A DNA stretch of 64,000 bases, taken from the NCBI GenBank assembly GCA_943372215.1, contig CALRXU020000004.1:1-64000 (forward strand), read 5' to 3'. The notes below the pieces were generated by a model, which saw only the letters and a program-made list of their open reading frames with translations, did no database searches and was not told the origin of the DNA. The translations under genes were made by a program, and so were the position numbers. Shown here one piece after another: positions 44,637 to 53,856 of the stretch. Each line of letters starts with the position of its first letter. The stretch's first letter is position 1. The DNA comes from UBA6183 sp943372215 (lineage in GTDB: Bacteria > Bacteroidota > Bacteroidia > UKL13-3).

Positions 44637-47015
44637 ATGAAGCGAATTATTTTACTCACACAAGCGATACTTTCCATTTTAACTGCGCAAGCCATTACCA
44701 TACAAGGCACACTAATTAACCAAAACCAAGTGCCTTTATCTAACCAACTGGTTTATTTGAATAACGGAGTCAGTTCCGCAACAAATCAGGCGGGTGTATT
44801 TAAAATTGAGAATTTGCTAAAAGGGGAATACGAGCTCAAAACAGAATTTGGTGGGCAAATAATTATTCTTCACTTATTTACATTGGCAGAGAACCAGTCA
44901 GAAGTTAATTTGGGTAAAATTGTAGTAAATAACAACGTACAACTCAAAGAGGCAGAAATCAAGGATATTTCAGGCATAAAAACCATAGAACGCATGCCTG
45001 ATGTGAAAGATAATATAATTTATGCCGGAAAGAAAACAGAAGTGGTGCGTTTATCAACTGCCACGGCAAATTTAGCTCAGAACAACTCTCGGCAAATATT
45101 TGCCAAAGTGCCAGGAATACATGTTTGGGAAAGCGATGGAAGCGGTGTGCAAATGGGTATTGCATCAAGAGGCTTAAGCCCAAACCGCATGTGGGAGTTT
45201 AACACACGCCAAAACGGATACGATATTGCAGCTGATCCATTTGGATACCCTGAGGCTTATTATACCCCTTCAGTTGAATCACTAGATAGAATAGAAATTA
45301 TAAGGGGGGCTGCATCTTTGCAATACGGGCCACAATTCGGAGGAGTGGTGAATTACATCAAAAAGCGCTCAATCAGCGGCAAAAAATTTGGGGTAGAGAG
45401 TATGCAAACTACAGGCAGTTATGGGTTGTTCAGTACTTTTAATGCAATTGGAGGCAATGTTGGAAAGTTTACCTACTATGCCAACGTAAATTATCGCAGA
45501 TCAGACGGATGGCGCAAAAACAATGGTTATGATACTTGGAACGGCTTTGTTAATATCGGCTATCAGCTTACCTCAAAAATACACCTCAGTGCCGAATATA
45601 CCCGAATGGATCAGTTGGTACAGCAACCAGGCGGACTTACAGATTCGATGTTTGCCATTAATGCCCAACAATCTATTAGAAATAGAAATTGGTTTAAGTT
45701 AATCTGGAACATCGCAGCCATAAATGTTGACTATCAAATAACCTCAAACCACAAACTAAACATTAAGGCATTTGGGTTAACAGGCAAAAGAAATAGCATT
45801 GGGTTTATGAGCGATATTAACATCCCCGATGCAACCAATCTTTCAGGAGATTTTGCCTTGCGCACCATTGATAAAGATGCCTATAAAAACTATGGGGTAG
45901 AAATAAGACACTTGTATAGCTACCAATTGGGTAGGCAAAAAAATGCACTTGCCTTAGGTGGGCGTTATTATATAGGTAATACAGACCGTATACAAAGCAA
46001 GTTTGGTAATAGGGGAGCAACTTATGATTTAAGAGCTGAACAAGATGTGTTGGGGAGAGACCTTCAGTTTGATGCCCAGAATGTGGCGTTTTTTGCAGAA
46101 AATTTATTCAACATCACCAACAGGTTGAGCATAACACCCGGTGCACGTATTGAAATGCTGGATAATAAAGCAAGAGGCATACTTGATGCGAAGGATGTTA
46201 ACCGAACGAGTTCGAGGAGTTTTGCGTTATTGGGTTTAGGTATGCAATACAAGGTAACGGCTACAACCAATATTTATGGCAATATTACCCAATGTTACCG
46301 CCCTGTTTTGTTTAGCGATATTTCAGTAGCCACTACAGATTCTATCAATCCTGATTTAAAAGATGCCAAAGGCTATAATGTGGATTTGGGTTACCGTGGT
46401 TCGTTTGGTAAATGGGTGAATTTTGATGTGAGTGCTTACTACTTATATTATGGCAACAGGGTGGGGAGTTATACCGTAAATGGAAAAAACTATCGCACCA
46501 ATATTGGTAGTTCTGAAAGCAGGGGTATAGAGGCGTACACTGAATTGGTGCCAACTGCTCTTTTACCTAAACTTAAATGGGGAACGATTCAGGCTTTTGC
46601 CTCGGTTGCATTTATTCAGGCAAAATACTTAACCTGGAATGATCCTGATGCCACTAAAAATCAAAAGGGTAAAAGAGTAGAAAATGCCCCGCAATACATT
46701 CATAGGTTTGGCTTAACCTATCGCTATAAATGGCTCACCACTACTTTTCAGTACAGTACAGTTGGAGAAGCTTATGCAGACGCCTTAAATACAGAGCAGG
46801 CAAATGGAAAATCTACCATTGGTATTATCCCTGCTTACCAAGTGGCCGATTGGTCAGTAAGTATGCAGGTGTTTAAAAGGTATCAAATCAATGGCGGTAT
46901 TAACAATGTATTTAATAAACATTATTTCACCAGAAGGGCTGGTGGTTATCCAGGCCCAGGCTTGTTGCCAGCGGAAGGTCGTATGTGGTATGTAGGGGTT
47001 GGTGTAAAATTCTAA
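44637..47015 (+). CDS. TonB-dependent receptor, FecA-like
   Basis: A 792-residue outer-membrane receptor. Signal peptide 1-19, then a carboxypeptidase-regulatory-like domain (about 20-95, ITIQGTLINQNQVPLSNQLVYLN) in place of a FecA signalling domain, then a plug (about 120-255) with RQIFAKVPGIHVWESDG, IASRGLSPNRMWEFNTRQNGYDIAADPFGYPEAYY and LDRIEIIRGAASLQYGPQFGGVVNYI, close to ferric-dicitrate receptors, and a barrel ending VGVGVKF. The likely role is uptake of an iron chelate. The palindromic operator at its promoter supports metal control. No sigma/anti-sigma pair is adjacent. Confidence 0.92.
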   Translation: MKRIILLTQAILSILTAQAITIQGTLINQNQVPLSNQLVYLNNGVSSATNQAGVFKIENLLKGEYELKTEFGGQIIILHLFTLAENQSEVNLGKIVVNNNVQLKEAEIKDISGIKTIERMPDVKDNIIYAGKKTEVVRLSTATANLAQNNSRQIFAKVPGIHVWESDGSGVQMGIASRGLSPNRMWEFNTRQNGYDIAADPFGYPEAYYTPSVESLDRIEIIRGAASLQYGPQFGGVVNYIKKRSISGKKFGVESMQTTGSYGLFSTFNAIGGNVGKFTYYANVNYRRSDGWRKNNGYDTWNGFVNIGYQLTSKIHLSAEYTRMDQLVQQPGGLTDSMFAINAQQSIRNRNWFKLIWNIAAINVDYQITSNHKLNIKAFGLTGKRNSIGFMSDINIPDATNLSGDFALRTIDKDAYKNYGVEIRHLYSYQLGRQKNALALGGRYYIGNTDRIQSKFGNRGATYDLRAEQDVLGRDLQFDAQNVAFFAENLFNITNRLSITPGARIEMLDNKARGILDAKDVNRTSSRSFALLGLGMQYKVTATTNIYGNITQCYRPVLFSDISVATTDSINPDLKDAKGYNVDLGYRGSFGKWVNFDVSAYYLYYGNRVGSYTVNGKNYRTNIGSSESRGIEAYTELVPTALLPKLKWGTIQAFASVAFIQAKYLTWNDPDATKNQKGKRVENAPQYIHRFGLTYRYKWLTTTFQYSTVGEAYADALNTEQANGKSTIGIIPAYQVADWSVSMQVFKRYQINGGINNVFNKHYFTRRAGGYPGPGLLPAEGRMWYVGVGVKF

Positions 47016-47059
47016 CGCTTCGGTTTAAGTAAAATTTAATAAGCAATGCCTCTGTAAAG

Positions 47060-47077
47060 TGTATTTTGTAAAATACA
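47060..47077 (+). promoter_or_regulatory. Upstream copy of the TGTATTTT-NN-AAAATACA palindrome
   Basis: An 18-base palindrome with 8-base perfect arms and central GT. Its twin lies 83 bases further on (47143-47160). Looser half sites (GTATTTT, TGTATTTTT) lie in between. Confidence 0.6.
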
Positions 47078-47136
47078 TTTATAGTTATATTTCTAATCGT
47101 ATTTTAAATTGTATTTTTAATTTTACAGTTTTTGTA

Positions 47137-47160
47137 TAAATTTGTATTTTATAAAATACA
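47137..47160 (+). promoter_or_regulatory. AAA ATPase promoter with downstream palindrome copy
   Basis: The -7 element TAAATTTG (47137-47144) is exact. An 18-base palindrome with the same arms TGTATTTT and AAAATACA (centre AT, 47143-47160) begins on its last two bases, so it covers the expected transcription start, five bases before the ATG at 47165. A bound protein would block initiation. Confidence 0.6.
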
Positions 47161-47164
47161 AATT

Positions 47165-48358
47165 ATGGAACAACTATTTCAGCATTTCAATATCATAAAA
47201 AGAGATACTGATTTACATATAAAAAGATACCTGCATGAGGAAATAGATTGGAGCAATCGGTTAATCGCCATTACAGGAGCAAGGGGCAGTGGTAAAACAA
47301 CCCTGTTACTACAATACATCAAATCATCATTACCCAATGATGAAACAGTTTTGTATGCCAGTTTAGATCACTTGTATTTTACGGAAAACAGCTTACTTGA
47401 TTTGGCCGATACATTTGTACAGCAAGGTGGCACACACTTATTTTTAGATGAAGTTCACAAATACCCCGATTGGTCAATCGCGATAAAAAACATTTATGAT
47501 ACCTACAAAAAGTTAAAAGTGGTTTTTACCGGATCAAGTATTTTAGAGATACATCGGTCAAAAGGAGATTTAAGCAGAAGAGCTGTTGAGTACAAACTCC
47601 AAGGGCTTTCTTTTAGAGAGTTTATGGCCTTTGAATCAGGAATTCATTTGCCTAAACTCTCTTTGCAAGACATTTGCAAAAAGCACCTTCAATTAGCCAC
47701 TGAACTTACCTCCTTATTTAAACCACTACCTGCCTTTAAAAAATACTTGCAATATGGCTACTACCCTTATTTTGTAGAAAACAGAAAAGGATATGGTCAA
47801 AAACTTCGGGAAACCATTAACCTAACCATAGAAGTGGATTTGCCTTCGGTGCAACACATGGATTTTACATCCGTACATAAGCTGAAAAAATTATTGTATG
47901 TACTTTCACAAACAGTACCCTTCAAGCCGAACGTAAGCAAATTGGCTGATAGGGTAGAAACAACCAGGCCCTCATTATTACTTTATCTACAATATTTGGA
48001 ACAAGCACAACTGATTATGCAATTGCGCACCCAAGGAAAGGGCTTAAGCAGTTTAACCAAAGCAGAGAAAATTTACCCAGGCAATCCTAATATGATGCAC
48101 GTACTCGCATCTGGCCAACCTGATAAAGGAACGATGCGGGAAACTTTTTTTATGAACCACTTAAAAGGATTACACCAAATTCACGCAACTGCTACTGGCG
48201 ATTTTTTAATTGATGAAACGTACACCTTTGAAGTGGGTGGAAAAACAAAGGACTTTAGTCAGATTAAACAAGTTAAGAATAGTTTTTTGGCGTTGGATGA
48301 AATAGAAACGGGTGTAAAGCAAAAAATCCCGTTGTGGTTATTTGGTTTACTTTATTAG
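47165..48358 (+). CDS. AAA ATPase with DUF4143 domain
   Basis: A 397-residue ATPase of the AAA_14/DUF4143 group. Walker A is GARGSGKTT (about 36-44), Walker B HLFLDEVHKYP, with the FTGSSILEI sensor strand and the LQGLSFREFMAFESG motif. The C-terminal part has a helix-turn-helix-like segment (KPNVSKLADRVETTRPSLLLYLQYLEQAQLI) and a terminal nuclease-like fold (FLIDETYTFEVGGKTKDFSQIKQV), both typical of DUF4143. Members are common near mobile or defence-like loci, but their role is not established. The ATG at 47165 is chosen over a TTG 11 codons upstream, which lies before the promoter. It ends in a 4-base convergent overlap. Confidence 0.87.
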   Translation: MEQLFQHFNIIKRDTDLHIKRYLHEEIDWSNRLIAITGARGSGKTTLLLQYIKSSLPNDETVLYASLDHLYFTENSLLDLADTFVQQGGTHLFLDEVHKYPDWSIAIKNIYDTYKKLKVVFTGSSILEIHRSKGDLSRRAVEYKLQGLSFREFMAFESGIHLPKLSLQDICKKHLQLATELTSLFKPLPAFKKYLQYGYYPYFVENRKGYGQKLRETINLTIEVDLPSVQHMDFTSVHKLKKLLYVLSQTVPFKPNVSKLADRVETTRPSLLLYLQYLEQAQLIMQLRTQGKGLSSLTKAEKIYPGNPNMMHVLASGQPDKGTMRETFFMNHLKGLHQIHATATGDFLIDETYTFEVGGKTKDFSQIKQVKNSFLALDEIETGVKQKIPLWLFGLLY

Positions 48359-48927
48359 CTCACCCAAACCTCACTCCCCATTCTTGGCAATATGGAATTA
48401 AGACAAGGTGTAATGGAAACCTCACTAAACAAGGGTGTAAAATAAGTGGTGTATTCAGCAGTTGTCCCTCCAAATGGTGGGCCTGCTTCAAATTGTTTAT
48501 CAAAAAGTACACCCACAAGTTTGCCATGTGGTTTTAATAACTGATACATGTGTTGTGCATAGCTCCTTCGTAACTCGGGGTTAATCGCACAAAAAAATGT
48601 TTGTTCCAATATCAAATCATAAGAGCCCTCATGGGTAAAAAAGTCTTCGCACAATACCTTTAACTTACCTTGTTTTACCGCCTTGTGTAATTTCTCTTTT
48701 AAATGAAGTGTTGGCAATGGGGCAATATCAATAACAGTAATATTGGTAAATCCGGCTTGTAATAAATATTCCGCTTCATGTGCATTTCCGCAGCCAGGTA
48801 TTAGAATGGCTTGATGAATATCTCTCTGAGTATCAATATATGCCTTTATTGGAGGGGAAACCTGCGCCAAATCCCATCCCGTTTGTGCCTGTTGCCAGCG
48901 ATTTTCCCAGTAATCTTTGCCTGTCAT
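48355..48927 (-). CDS. TPMT-family SAM-dependent methyltransferase
   Basis: A 190-residue class I methyltransferase of the thiopurine methyltransferase-like family. It opens YWENRWQQAQTGWDLAQVSPPIKAYID, with the conserved W residues of that family, then the SAM loop IPGCGNAHEAEYLLQAGF, acidic VIDIAP (ribose contact) and YDLILEQTFFCAINPELR. Substrates in bacteria include thiols, halides and tellurium or selenium compounds; none can be assigned. Its stop overlaps the AAA ATPase stop by 4 bases. Confidence 0.88.
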   Translation of the reverse strand: MTGKDYWENRWQQAQTGWDLAQVSPPIKAYIDTQRDIHQAILIPGCGNAHEAEYLLQAGFTNITVIDIAPLPTLHLKEKLHKAVKQGKLKVLCEDFFTHEGSYDLILEQTFFCAINPELRRSYAQHMYQLLKPHGKLVGVLFDKQFEAGPPFGGTTAEYTTYFTPLFSEVSITPCLNSILPRMGSEVWVS

Positions 48928-48997
48928 GTCTAATGTTGAATAAATCTTAACAACATTACATCTAAAATATTAATCTTGCTCCCATAATTAAACAGGA

Positions 48998-49654
48998 ATG
49001 AAATTTTTTATTGATACAGCTAACTTGGCTCAGATTGCAGAAGCAAATGACCTTGGAATTTTAGACGGTGTAACCACCAATCCTTCATTGATGGCTAAAG
49101 AAGGCATTAAAGGAGAAGTCGCAGTGTTAAAACACTATGTGGATATTTGCAATATTGTAGATGGTGATGTAAGTGCAGAAGTAATCAGTACTGATTATGA
49201 AGGAATGATTGCAGAGGGCGAGAAATTGGCCGCCTTGCACGAAAATATCGTGGTAAAAATTCCCATGATTAAGGATGGCATTAAAGCCATTAAGTATTTA
49301 ACATCAAAAGGCATTAGAACCAATTGTACCTTGGTGTTTAGTGCTGGTCAAGCTATTTTGGCGGCCAAGGCAGGAGCTACTTACATTTCTCCTTTCATTG
49401 GACGTTTAGATGATATCAGCTATGATGGTATGCAATTGATTGCTGAAATTTCGCAAATTTTTGCGGTACAAGGTTACCAAACCCAAATATTGGCTGCTTC
49501 AATCCGTAACCCTATACACATTATTAAATCGGCTCAGGTTGGGGCTCATGTAATTACCAGCCCGTTGGCCAGCATATTGGCATTGCTTAAACATCCTTTA
49601 ACGGATAGTGGCTTGGCTCAGTTTTTAGCTGATCATGCCAAAGCAAATGGTTAA
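48998..49654 (+). CDS. tal: Transaldolase, small (type 3A-like) form
   Basis: A 218-residue TIM-barrel Schiff-base aldolase of the non-oxidative pentose phosphate pathway, moving a dihydroxyacetone unit between sugar phosphates. The catalytic Lys is K87 (VVKIPM). The two residues that separate transaldolase from the near-identical fructose-6-phosphate aldolase are Glu61 (SAEV) and Phe133 (SPFIGR); E. coli FsaA has Gln and Tyr there. This points to true transaldolase. A -7-like TAATCTTG (one mismatch) lies upstream, and a strong terminator follows. Confidence 0.93.
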   Translation: MKFFIDTANLAQIAEANDLGILDGVTTNPSLMAKEGIKGEVAVLKHYVDICNIVDGDVSAEVISTDYEGMIAEGEKLAALHENIVVKIPMIKDGIKAIKYLTSKGIRTNCTLVFSAGQAILAAKAGATYISPFIGRLDDISYDGMQLIAEISQIFAVQGYQTQILAASIRNPIHIIKSAQVGAHVITSPLASILALLKHPLTDSGLAQFLADHAKANG

Positions 49655-49680
49655 TTCCAAATAACATATTCAAGTAAAAT

Positions 49681-49704
49681 GGCCGGTTTATCCGGCCTTT
49701 TTTT
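49681..49704 (+). terminator. Rho-independent terminator after transaldolase
   Basis: GGCCGG, loop TTTAT, CCGGCC, then seven T, 26 bases after the stop codon. Confidence 0.92.
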
Positions 49705-49736
49705 GTTTAAATTTTATGGGTAATCATTAAGTAGGC

Positions 49737-50070
49737 CTAAATGAGTACGCCTACCACAATTAAAATATTTACCACCTGAAAGCTAAGATGGAGCCTTGGA
49801 TAGTTTTTTTTACTGTAGTTAGGCCAAATTACACTTAGCATGTTTGGTTTATAATCAGGAATTACCTTGGTCCATTTTGAAATGGTTAAGATTAATCTAA
49901 AGGTAAAAACACAAAAATAATAAGCCTATCCAAATTTGATGAACCCAAACAACAGGAAAAAGTTTAATTTCACGGTTAAGTATTACTGAACCCATCATAA
50001 ATAGGAAGAAAAATGAATGCCAAAACTCAATGCGGTTGTATTGCTTTTCGGTTATTAATGGTTTTTCATT
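49737..50070 (-). pseudogene. Decayed copy of the neighbouring small membrane protein gene
   Basis: This otherwise gene-free stretch is a frameshifted paralogue of the gene at 50097-50450. In one minus-strand frame it gives KPLITEKQYNRIEFWHSFFF (compare KTLLTEKQYNRIQFFIVCSF), running into a stop near 49910. In another it resumes ISKWTKVIPDYKPNMLSVIW and PNYSKKNYPRLHLSFQ (compare LKLIPDYTRNYLSVIW and PNYSNENYPKVYIGIQ), closing at TAG 49737-49739. The start codon is out of frame and at least one further frameshift separates the halves. The DNA around TGCGGTTGTATTGCTT is shared with the intact copy. Confidence 0.82.
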
Positions 50071-50096
50071 CGTTTTAAAATTAAATGGATGACGAA

Positions 50097-50450
50097 CTAA
50101 AGAATATCACTCATCCAATACAATAAAATGATAGCAAAAACTATTTTAATTACTTGTATGCCAATATAAACTTTCGGGTAGTTTTCATTGCTATAATTAG
50201 GCCATATTACACTTAAGTAATTTCTTGTGTAATCAGGTATTAGCTTCAAACGTTTTAATAATACCAAACTCAACACTATGGGTAAAAGCACAAAATATAA
50301 AAACTTGCCCCATGCATTGTGCAAGGTTAGCACAGGCAAAAAATGCAGTTTATGGTTTAAAAAGGTTAACATAAAAATCAACATAAAACTGCATACAATA
50401 AAAAACTGGATGCGGTTGTATTGCTTCTCGGTTAATAATGTTTTCTTCAT
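50097..50450 (-). CDS. Small membrane protein of unknown function
   Basis: A 117-residue protein with three hydrophobic helices (about residues 14-34, 48-66 and 95-113) and a polar loop LIPDYTRNYLSVIWPNYSNENYP. The loop is the best-conserved part between this copy and the broken one next to it, so it may be the functional element. No domain was recognised. It appears to be an intact member of a tandem duplicate pair, transcribed on its own. Confidence 0.7.
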   Translation of the reverse strand: MKKTLLTEKQYNRIQFFIVCSFMLIFMLTFLNHKLHFLPVLTLHNAWGKFLYFVLLPIVLSLVLLKRLKLIPDYTRNYLSVIWPNYSNENYPKVYIGIQVIKIVFAIILLYWMSDIL

Positions 50451-50576
50451 TTTGGTAAGCTTTTTATCAAAAGTATAAAATATATGTATTGTTTAGCCTT
50501 GTGTGTTAAAATAATCACTCATTAAATATGCCATTTGCCCAACATTTTGCTTTATTTGCAGCACCAATTTAATATC

Positions 50577-52592
50577 ATGCAATTCAATAAAAAACACCAT
50601 AATAACACCACCCTACTAAACCTTTATCAAGGCATGCTTAAGCCTCGTATGATTGAGGAGAAAATGCTCATCTTATTACGTCAGGGACAGGTGAGTAAAT
50701 GGTTTAGTGGAATGGGTCAAGAGGCCATTAGTGTTGGTGTTACGCAGGCATTGCACAAAGATGAATACATATTGCCCTTACACCGTAATCTGGGTGTTTG
50801 GACCAACAGAGACATGCCTTTTGCAAAGCTGTTTTCGCAATGGCAAGGCAAATTAAATGGTTATTCAAAAGGCCGTGAGCGTTCATTCCACTTCGGTACC
50901 AATGAGCACCATATTGTAGGGATGATTTCCCATTTGGGAGCCATGTTGGGTGTGGCTGACGGGATTGCATTGGCACATAAATTAAAAAACGAACAAAAAA
51001 TAAGTGTGGTGTTTAGCGGTGATGGTGGTGCCAGCGAAGGGGATTTCCATGAAGCAATTAACACCGCTGCGGTTTGGGATTTGCCGGTGATTTTTCTAAT
51101 TGAAAACAATGGATATGGCTTATCAACGCCAAGCAATGAGCAATTTAGGTGCAAAAACTTTATTGATAAAGCCATTGGGTATGGCATACAGGGCTATAAG
51201 GTTGATGGGAACAATATTTTAGAGGTGTATGACATGGTAACCAATTTGGCAAACAGCATGCGCACCAATCCACGCCCTGTTATTCTTGAATGCATCACAT
51301 TCCGTATGCGTGGTCACGAAGAGGCTTCTGGCACCAAATATGTGCCTCAAGAATTATTTGAGGAGTGGGGCAAAAAAGACCCCATTACCAATTATGAAGC
51401 CTGGTTAAAAGCAGAAGGCATATTAACAGATAACATGATTGCTGAGTACCGCGCGGCATTTAAAAAGGAAATAGATGAAGGAGTAGAAACAGTGCAGGCT
51501 GAGCCAGATATTACTCCTGATATGGCCATTGAAATGAACGATGTTTATGCACCAGTTCTGAAGCAAACGTCTACTACTTATGGAAACTTACAACATGTAA
51601 CAATAGCCCCAGCATCTGATAAACAATCTCGTAAACGGTTGGTAGATGCCATAAGTGATGGATTAAAACAAAGCATGCAACGTTACGACCAGCTAGTATT
51701 AATGGGACAAGACATAGCCGAGTACGGAGGGGTGTTTAAAATTACCCAAGGGTTTGTGGAAGAGTTTGGAAAAGGTCGCGTGCGCAATACGCCCCTATGC
51801 GAAAGTGCCATTCTAGGGGCAGCTTACGGCTTATCAGTAAAGGGGATGAAAGCCATGATGGAAATGCAGTTTGCAGATTTTGTGAGTGTAGGATTTAATC
51901 AGATTGTAAATAACTTGGCCAAAAGTTACTACCGTTGGGGACAGGCTGCTGATGTGGTGGTACGCATGCCAACAGGAGCAGGTGTTGGGGCAGGGCCTTT
52001 TCACTCTCAAAGTAATGAAGCGTGGTTCTTTCATGTGCCAGGATTGAAGATAGTTTACCCAAGCACCCCAAGCGATGCCAAAGGGCTTCTGGCTGCAAGC
52101 ATTAGCGATCCAAACCCGGTAATGTTTTTTGAACACAAGGCATTGTACCGTGCTGTTGATTTAGAAGAAGAAGTGTATGATGATTATTATGAAATTGAAA
52201 TAGGCAAAGCACGTTTGGTTCGTGAAGGGAATGAAGTGAGTATTATTACTTATGGTGCAGGTGTTCATTGGGCTACTAAACATTGCGATGAGGCGGGTAT
52301 AGATGCTGAAATTATTGATTTGCGCACACTATTGCCATGGGATAAAGAGGCTGTGGTAAATAGTGTAAGCAAAACAGGTAAAGCCTTTATTTTGCACGAG
52401 GATACCTTAACTGGTGGAATAGGTGCTGAAATAGCAGCTTACATAGCTGAACATTGTTTTAAAAGTTTGGATGCTCCGGTAAAGCGCAGTGCCAGTTTAG
52501 ACTCTCCTGTACCTTTTAATATTGAATTGGAACAACACTTTTTGCCCAAAGAAAGATTCAAGAATGAATTGAATGAATTGTTGAGATTTTAA
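50577..52592 (+). CDS. Fused E1 alpha-beta 2-oxoacid dehydrogenase (branched-chain/pyruvate type)
   Basis: A 671-residue ThDP enzyme in which the alpha and beta subunits of 2-oxoacid dehydrogenase E1 are joined. The alpha half (about 1-335) has the ThDP/Mg motif GDGGASEGDFHEAINTAAVWDLPVIFLIENNGYGLS; the beta half (about 350-671) has MGQDIAEYGGVFKITQGF, ESAILGAAYGLSVKG, VRMPTGAGVGAGPFHSQSNEAWF and a transketolase C-domain. The motifs fit branched-chain 2-oxoacid dehydrogenase best, but pyruvate use is possible. E2 and E3 genes are not nearby. The ATG at 50577 (MQFNKK) is chosen; a TTG at 50535 has no support. Confidence 0.92.
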   Translation: MQFNKKHHNNTTLLNLYQGMLKPRMIEEKMLILLRQGQVSKWFSGMGQEAISVGVTQALHKDEYILPLHRNLGVWTNRDMPFAKLFSQWQGKLNGYSKGRERSFHFGTNEHHIVGMISHLGAMLGVADGIALAHKLKNEQKISVVFSGDGGASEGDFHEAINTAAVWDLPVIFLIENNGYGLSTPSNEQFRCKNFIDKAIGYGIQGYKVDGNNILEVYDMVTNLANSMRTNPRPVILECITFRMRGHEEASGTKYVPQELFEEWGKKDPITNYEAWLKAEGILTDNMIAEYRAAFKKEIDEGVETVQAEPDITPDMAIEMNDVYAPVLKQTSTTYGNLQHVTIAPASDKQSRKRLVDAISDGLKQSMQRYDQLVLMGQDIAEYGGVFKITQGFVEEFGKGRVRNTPLCESAILGAAYGLSVKGMKAMMEMQFADFVSVGFNQIVNNLAKSYYRWGQAADVVVRMPTGAGVGAGPFHSQSNEAWFFHVPGLKIVYPSTPSDAKGLLAASISDPNPVMFFEHKALYRAVDLEEEVYDDYYEIEIGKARLVREGNEVSIITYGAGVHWATKHCDEAGIDAEIIDLRTLLPWDKEAVVNSVSKTGKAFILHEDTLTGGIGAEIAAYIAEHCFKSLDAPVKRSASLDSPVPFNIELEQHFLPKERFKNELNELLRF

Positions 52593-52636
52593 TTCTTCGT
52601 TTAAAAGCATTTAATTGCTGTAAACTTTATTGAACT

Positions 52637-53089
52637 ATGGCAACAAAAACACCTCATTTGCGCATAAAGATTGCAATCGGCATAATAGGAACATTGGCTA
52701 TTATTGGTGGTGCGGTTATTGCTGGTTATTACGTTTTTGAAAAAGATGCAGTTAAAACAACTTTAGTTAAAGAACAACTGTTACTTTCTGTTCAACAAGC
52801 GAATGAGAATTGCCCCATGATGGTGGATGAAGATACCAAATTGGAAGGTGTAATGTATCGTGAAGGACCTGAGTTAGAGTATCGGTATACCATGGTGAAT
52901 TTATTGGCTGAAGACTATGATGGTGAAAGCATACAAAGTGTTGTAGAAAAGTCTATTATAGAGAATGTTAAAAAAGACGAAACACTCGCTTTTGCCAAAT
53001 TAAATCAAGTAACTTTCACCTATATATTTAATGATAAAAAGGGTGATTTTTTACTCAAGGTAAAAGTTACACCCGATAAGTATAATTAG
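52637..53089 (+). CDS. Membrane-anchored protein of unknown function
   Basis: A 150-residue protein with a basic N-terminus, one transmembrane helix (about residues 11-33, IAIGIIGTLAIIGGAVIAGYYVF) and an extracytoplasmic domain of about 115 residues without known motifs (ANENCPMMVDEDTKLEGVMYREG has a single Cys). The first-half pattern, QANENCPMMVDEDTxLxxV, recurs in small Bacteroidota proteins of unknown role. It follows the E1 gene by 44 bases on the same strand; a shared transcript is possible but nothing shows a functional link. Confidence 0.75.
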   Translation: MATKTPHLRIKIAIGIIGTLAIIGGAVIAGYYVFEKDAVKTTLVKEQLLLSVQQANENCPMMVDEDTKLEGVMYREGPELEYRYTMVNLLAEDYDGESIQSVVEKSIIENVKKDETLAFAKLNQVTFTYIFNDKKGDFLLKVKVTPDKYN

Positions 53090-53200
53090 TTTTTGTGGGT
53101 AGTGGCTCAACGTTAATTGCCTGTTTAAAAGAGATTCATGACGACTTTAATGGTTTTTTAATATTATTTGCTAACTTTTCAGGGTTAAACCATAATTATC

Positions 53201-53794
53201 ATGGACAAAAAAACCATGGAAGAGGGCCTGATTAAAGCAAGTTTTATTGCATCAGCCATTGAGTTACTAAAAAAAGATGGAGTACAAGCGTTAAGTGCCA
53301 GAAGCATTGCTGAAAAAGCAGGCTATTCCTTTTCAACGTTTAATCAATATTATAGTGAAGTAAAAGAACTGTTCTTTTATTGTGTGCGTGAAATTGAAAA
53401 CGAATGCAGAAACAAGGTTCAGGCAAGTGCTAAAAATGTGCCTAGAGGAAGTAAAAAGATAAAAGCTATTGTTACCGCCTATGCAGCCTATTTGGTGCAA
53501 TATCCGCATCTGTTTAGTCTTTTTTTTTTAGAAAAGCCATCAACCTTTGAAGCAAACCAAGGATCAGCGGTGCTAGTGGTGTCTTTTTTAGATAGGCTGT
53601 GCGAAGAGGAGTGGGAGTATTGCATTCAGAAAATGAAGTACAATGGCAAACAAGCCTATCAACTCAGGCAGGATTTAAAATGTACAATTACAGGGCTATT
53701 ATTGTTGCATTTAAATAGAAATTACCTTCAAACCCACAAGGAGTTTGAGAAAGCCGTAAAAAAACAAATTGACAGGATTCTGCTCACGAAATAG
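53201..53794 (+). CDS. TetR-family transcriptional regulator
   Basis: A 197-residue regulator. Residues about 8-58 are the HTH domain: IKASFIASAIELLKKDGVQALSARSIAEKAGYSFSTFNQYYSEVKELFF, the TetR signature. The rest is the ligand and dimer domain, helical (TAYAAYLVQYPHLFSLFFLEKP, ITGLLLLHLNRNYLQTHKEFEKAVKKQIDRIL). No efflux or enzyme gene is divergent from it, so its target is not evident. Its 3' end has a hairpin that also covers the end of a small convergent gene. Confidence 0.88.
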   Translation: MDKKTMEEGLIKASFIASAIELLKKDGVQALSARSIAEKAGYSFSTFNQYYSEVKELFFYCVREIENECRNKVQASAKNVPRGSKKIKAIVTAYAAYLVQYPHLFSLFFLEKPSTFEANQGSAVLVVSFLDRLCEEEWEYCIQKMKYNGKQAYQLRQDLKCTITGLLLLHLNRNYLQTHKEFEKAVKKQIDRILLTK

Positions 53795-53826
53795 TAAAGC
53801 GAGTGGTTATGCCCTTATACCTTTTG

Positions 53827-53856
53827 AAGCCTTAGTTAAGAAGGCTTGTTTTTATT
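53827..53856 (+). terminator. Terminator hairpin after the TetR gene
   Basis: AAGCCTT, loop of 7, AAGGCTT, then GTTTTTATT. It overlaps the last codons of the convergent small gene at 53836. Confidence 0.65.

Noticed and set aside
48998..49654. Fructose-6-phosphate aldolase (Fsa) instead of transaldolase
   Set aside because: The diagnostic residues are Glu61 and Phe133, as in transaldolases; Fsa has Gln and Tyr.
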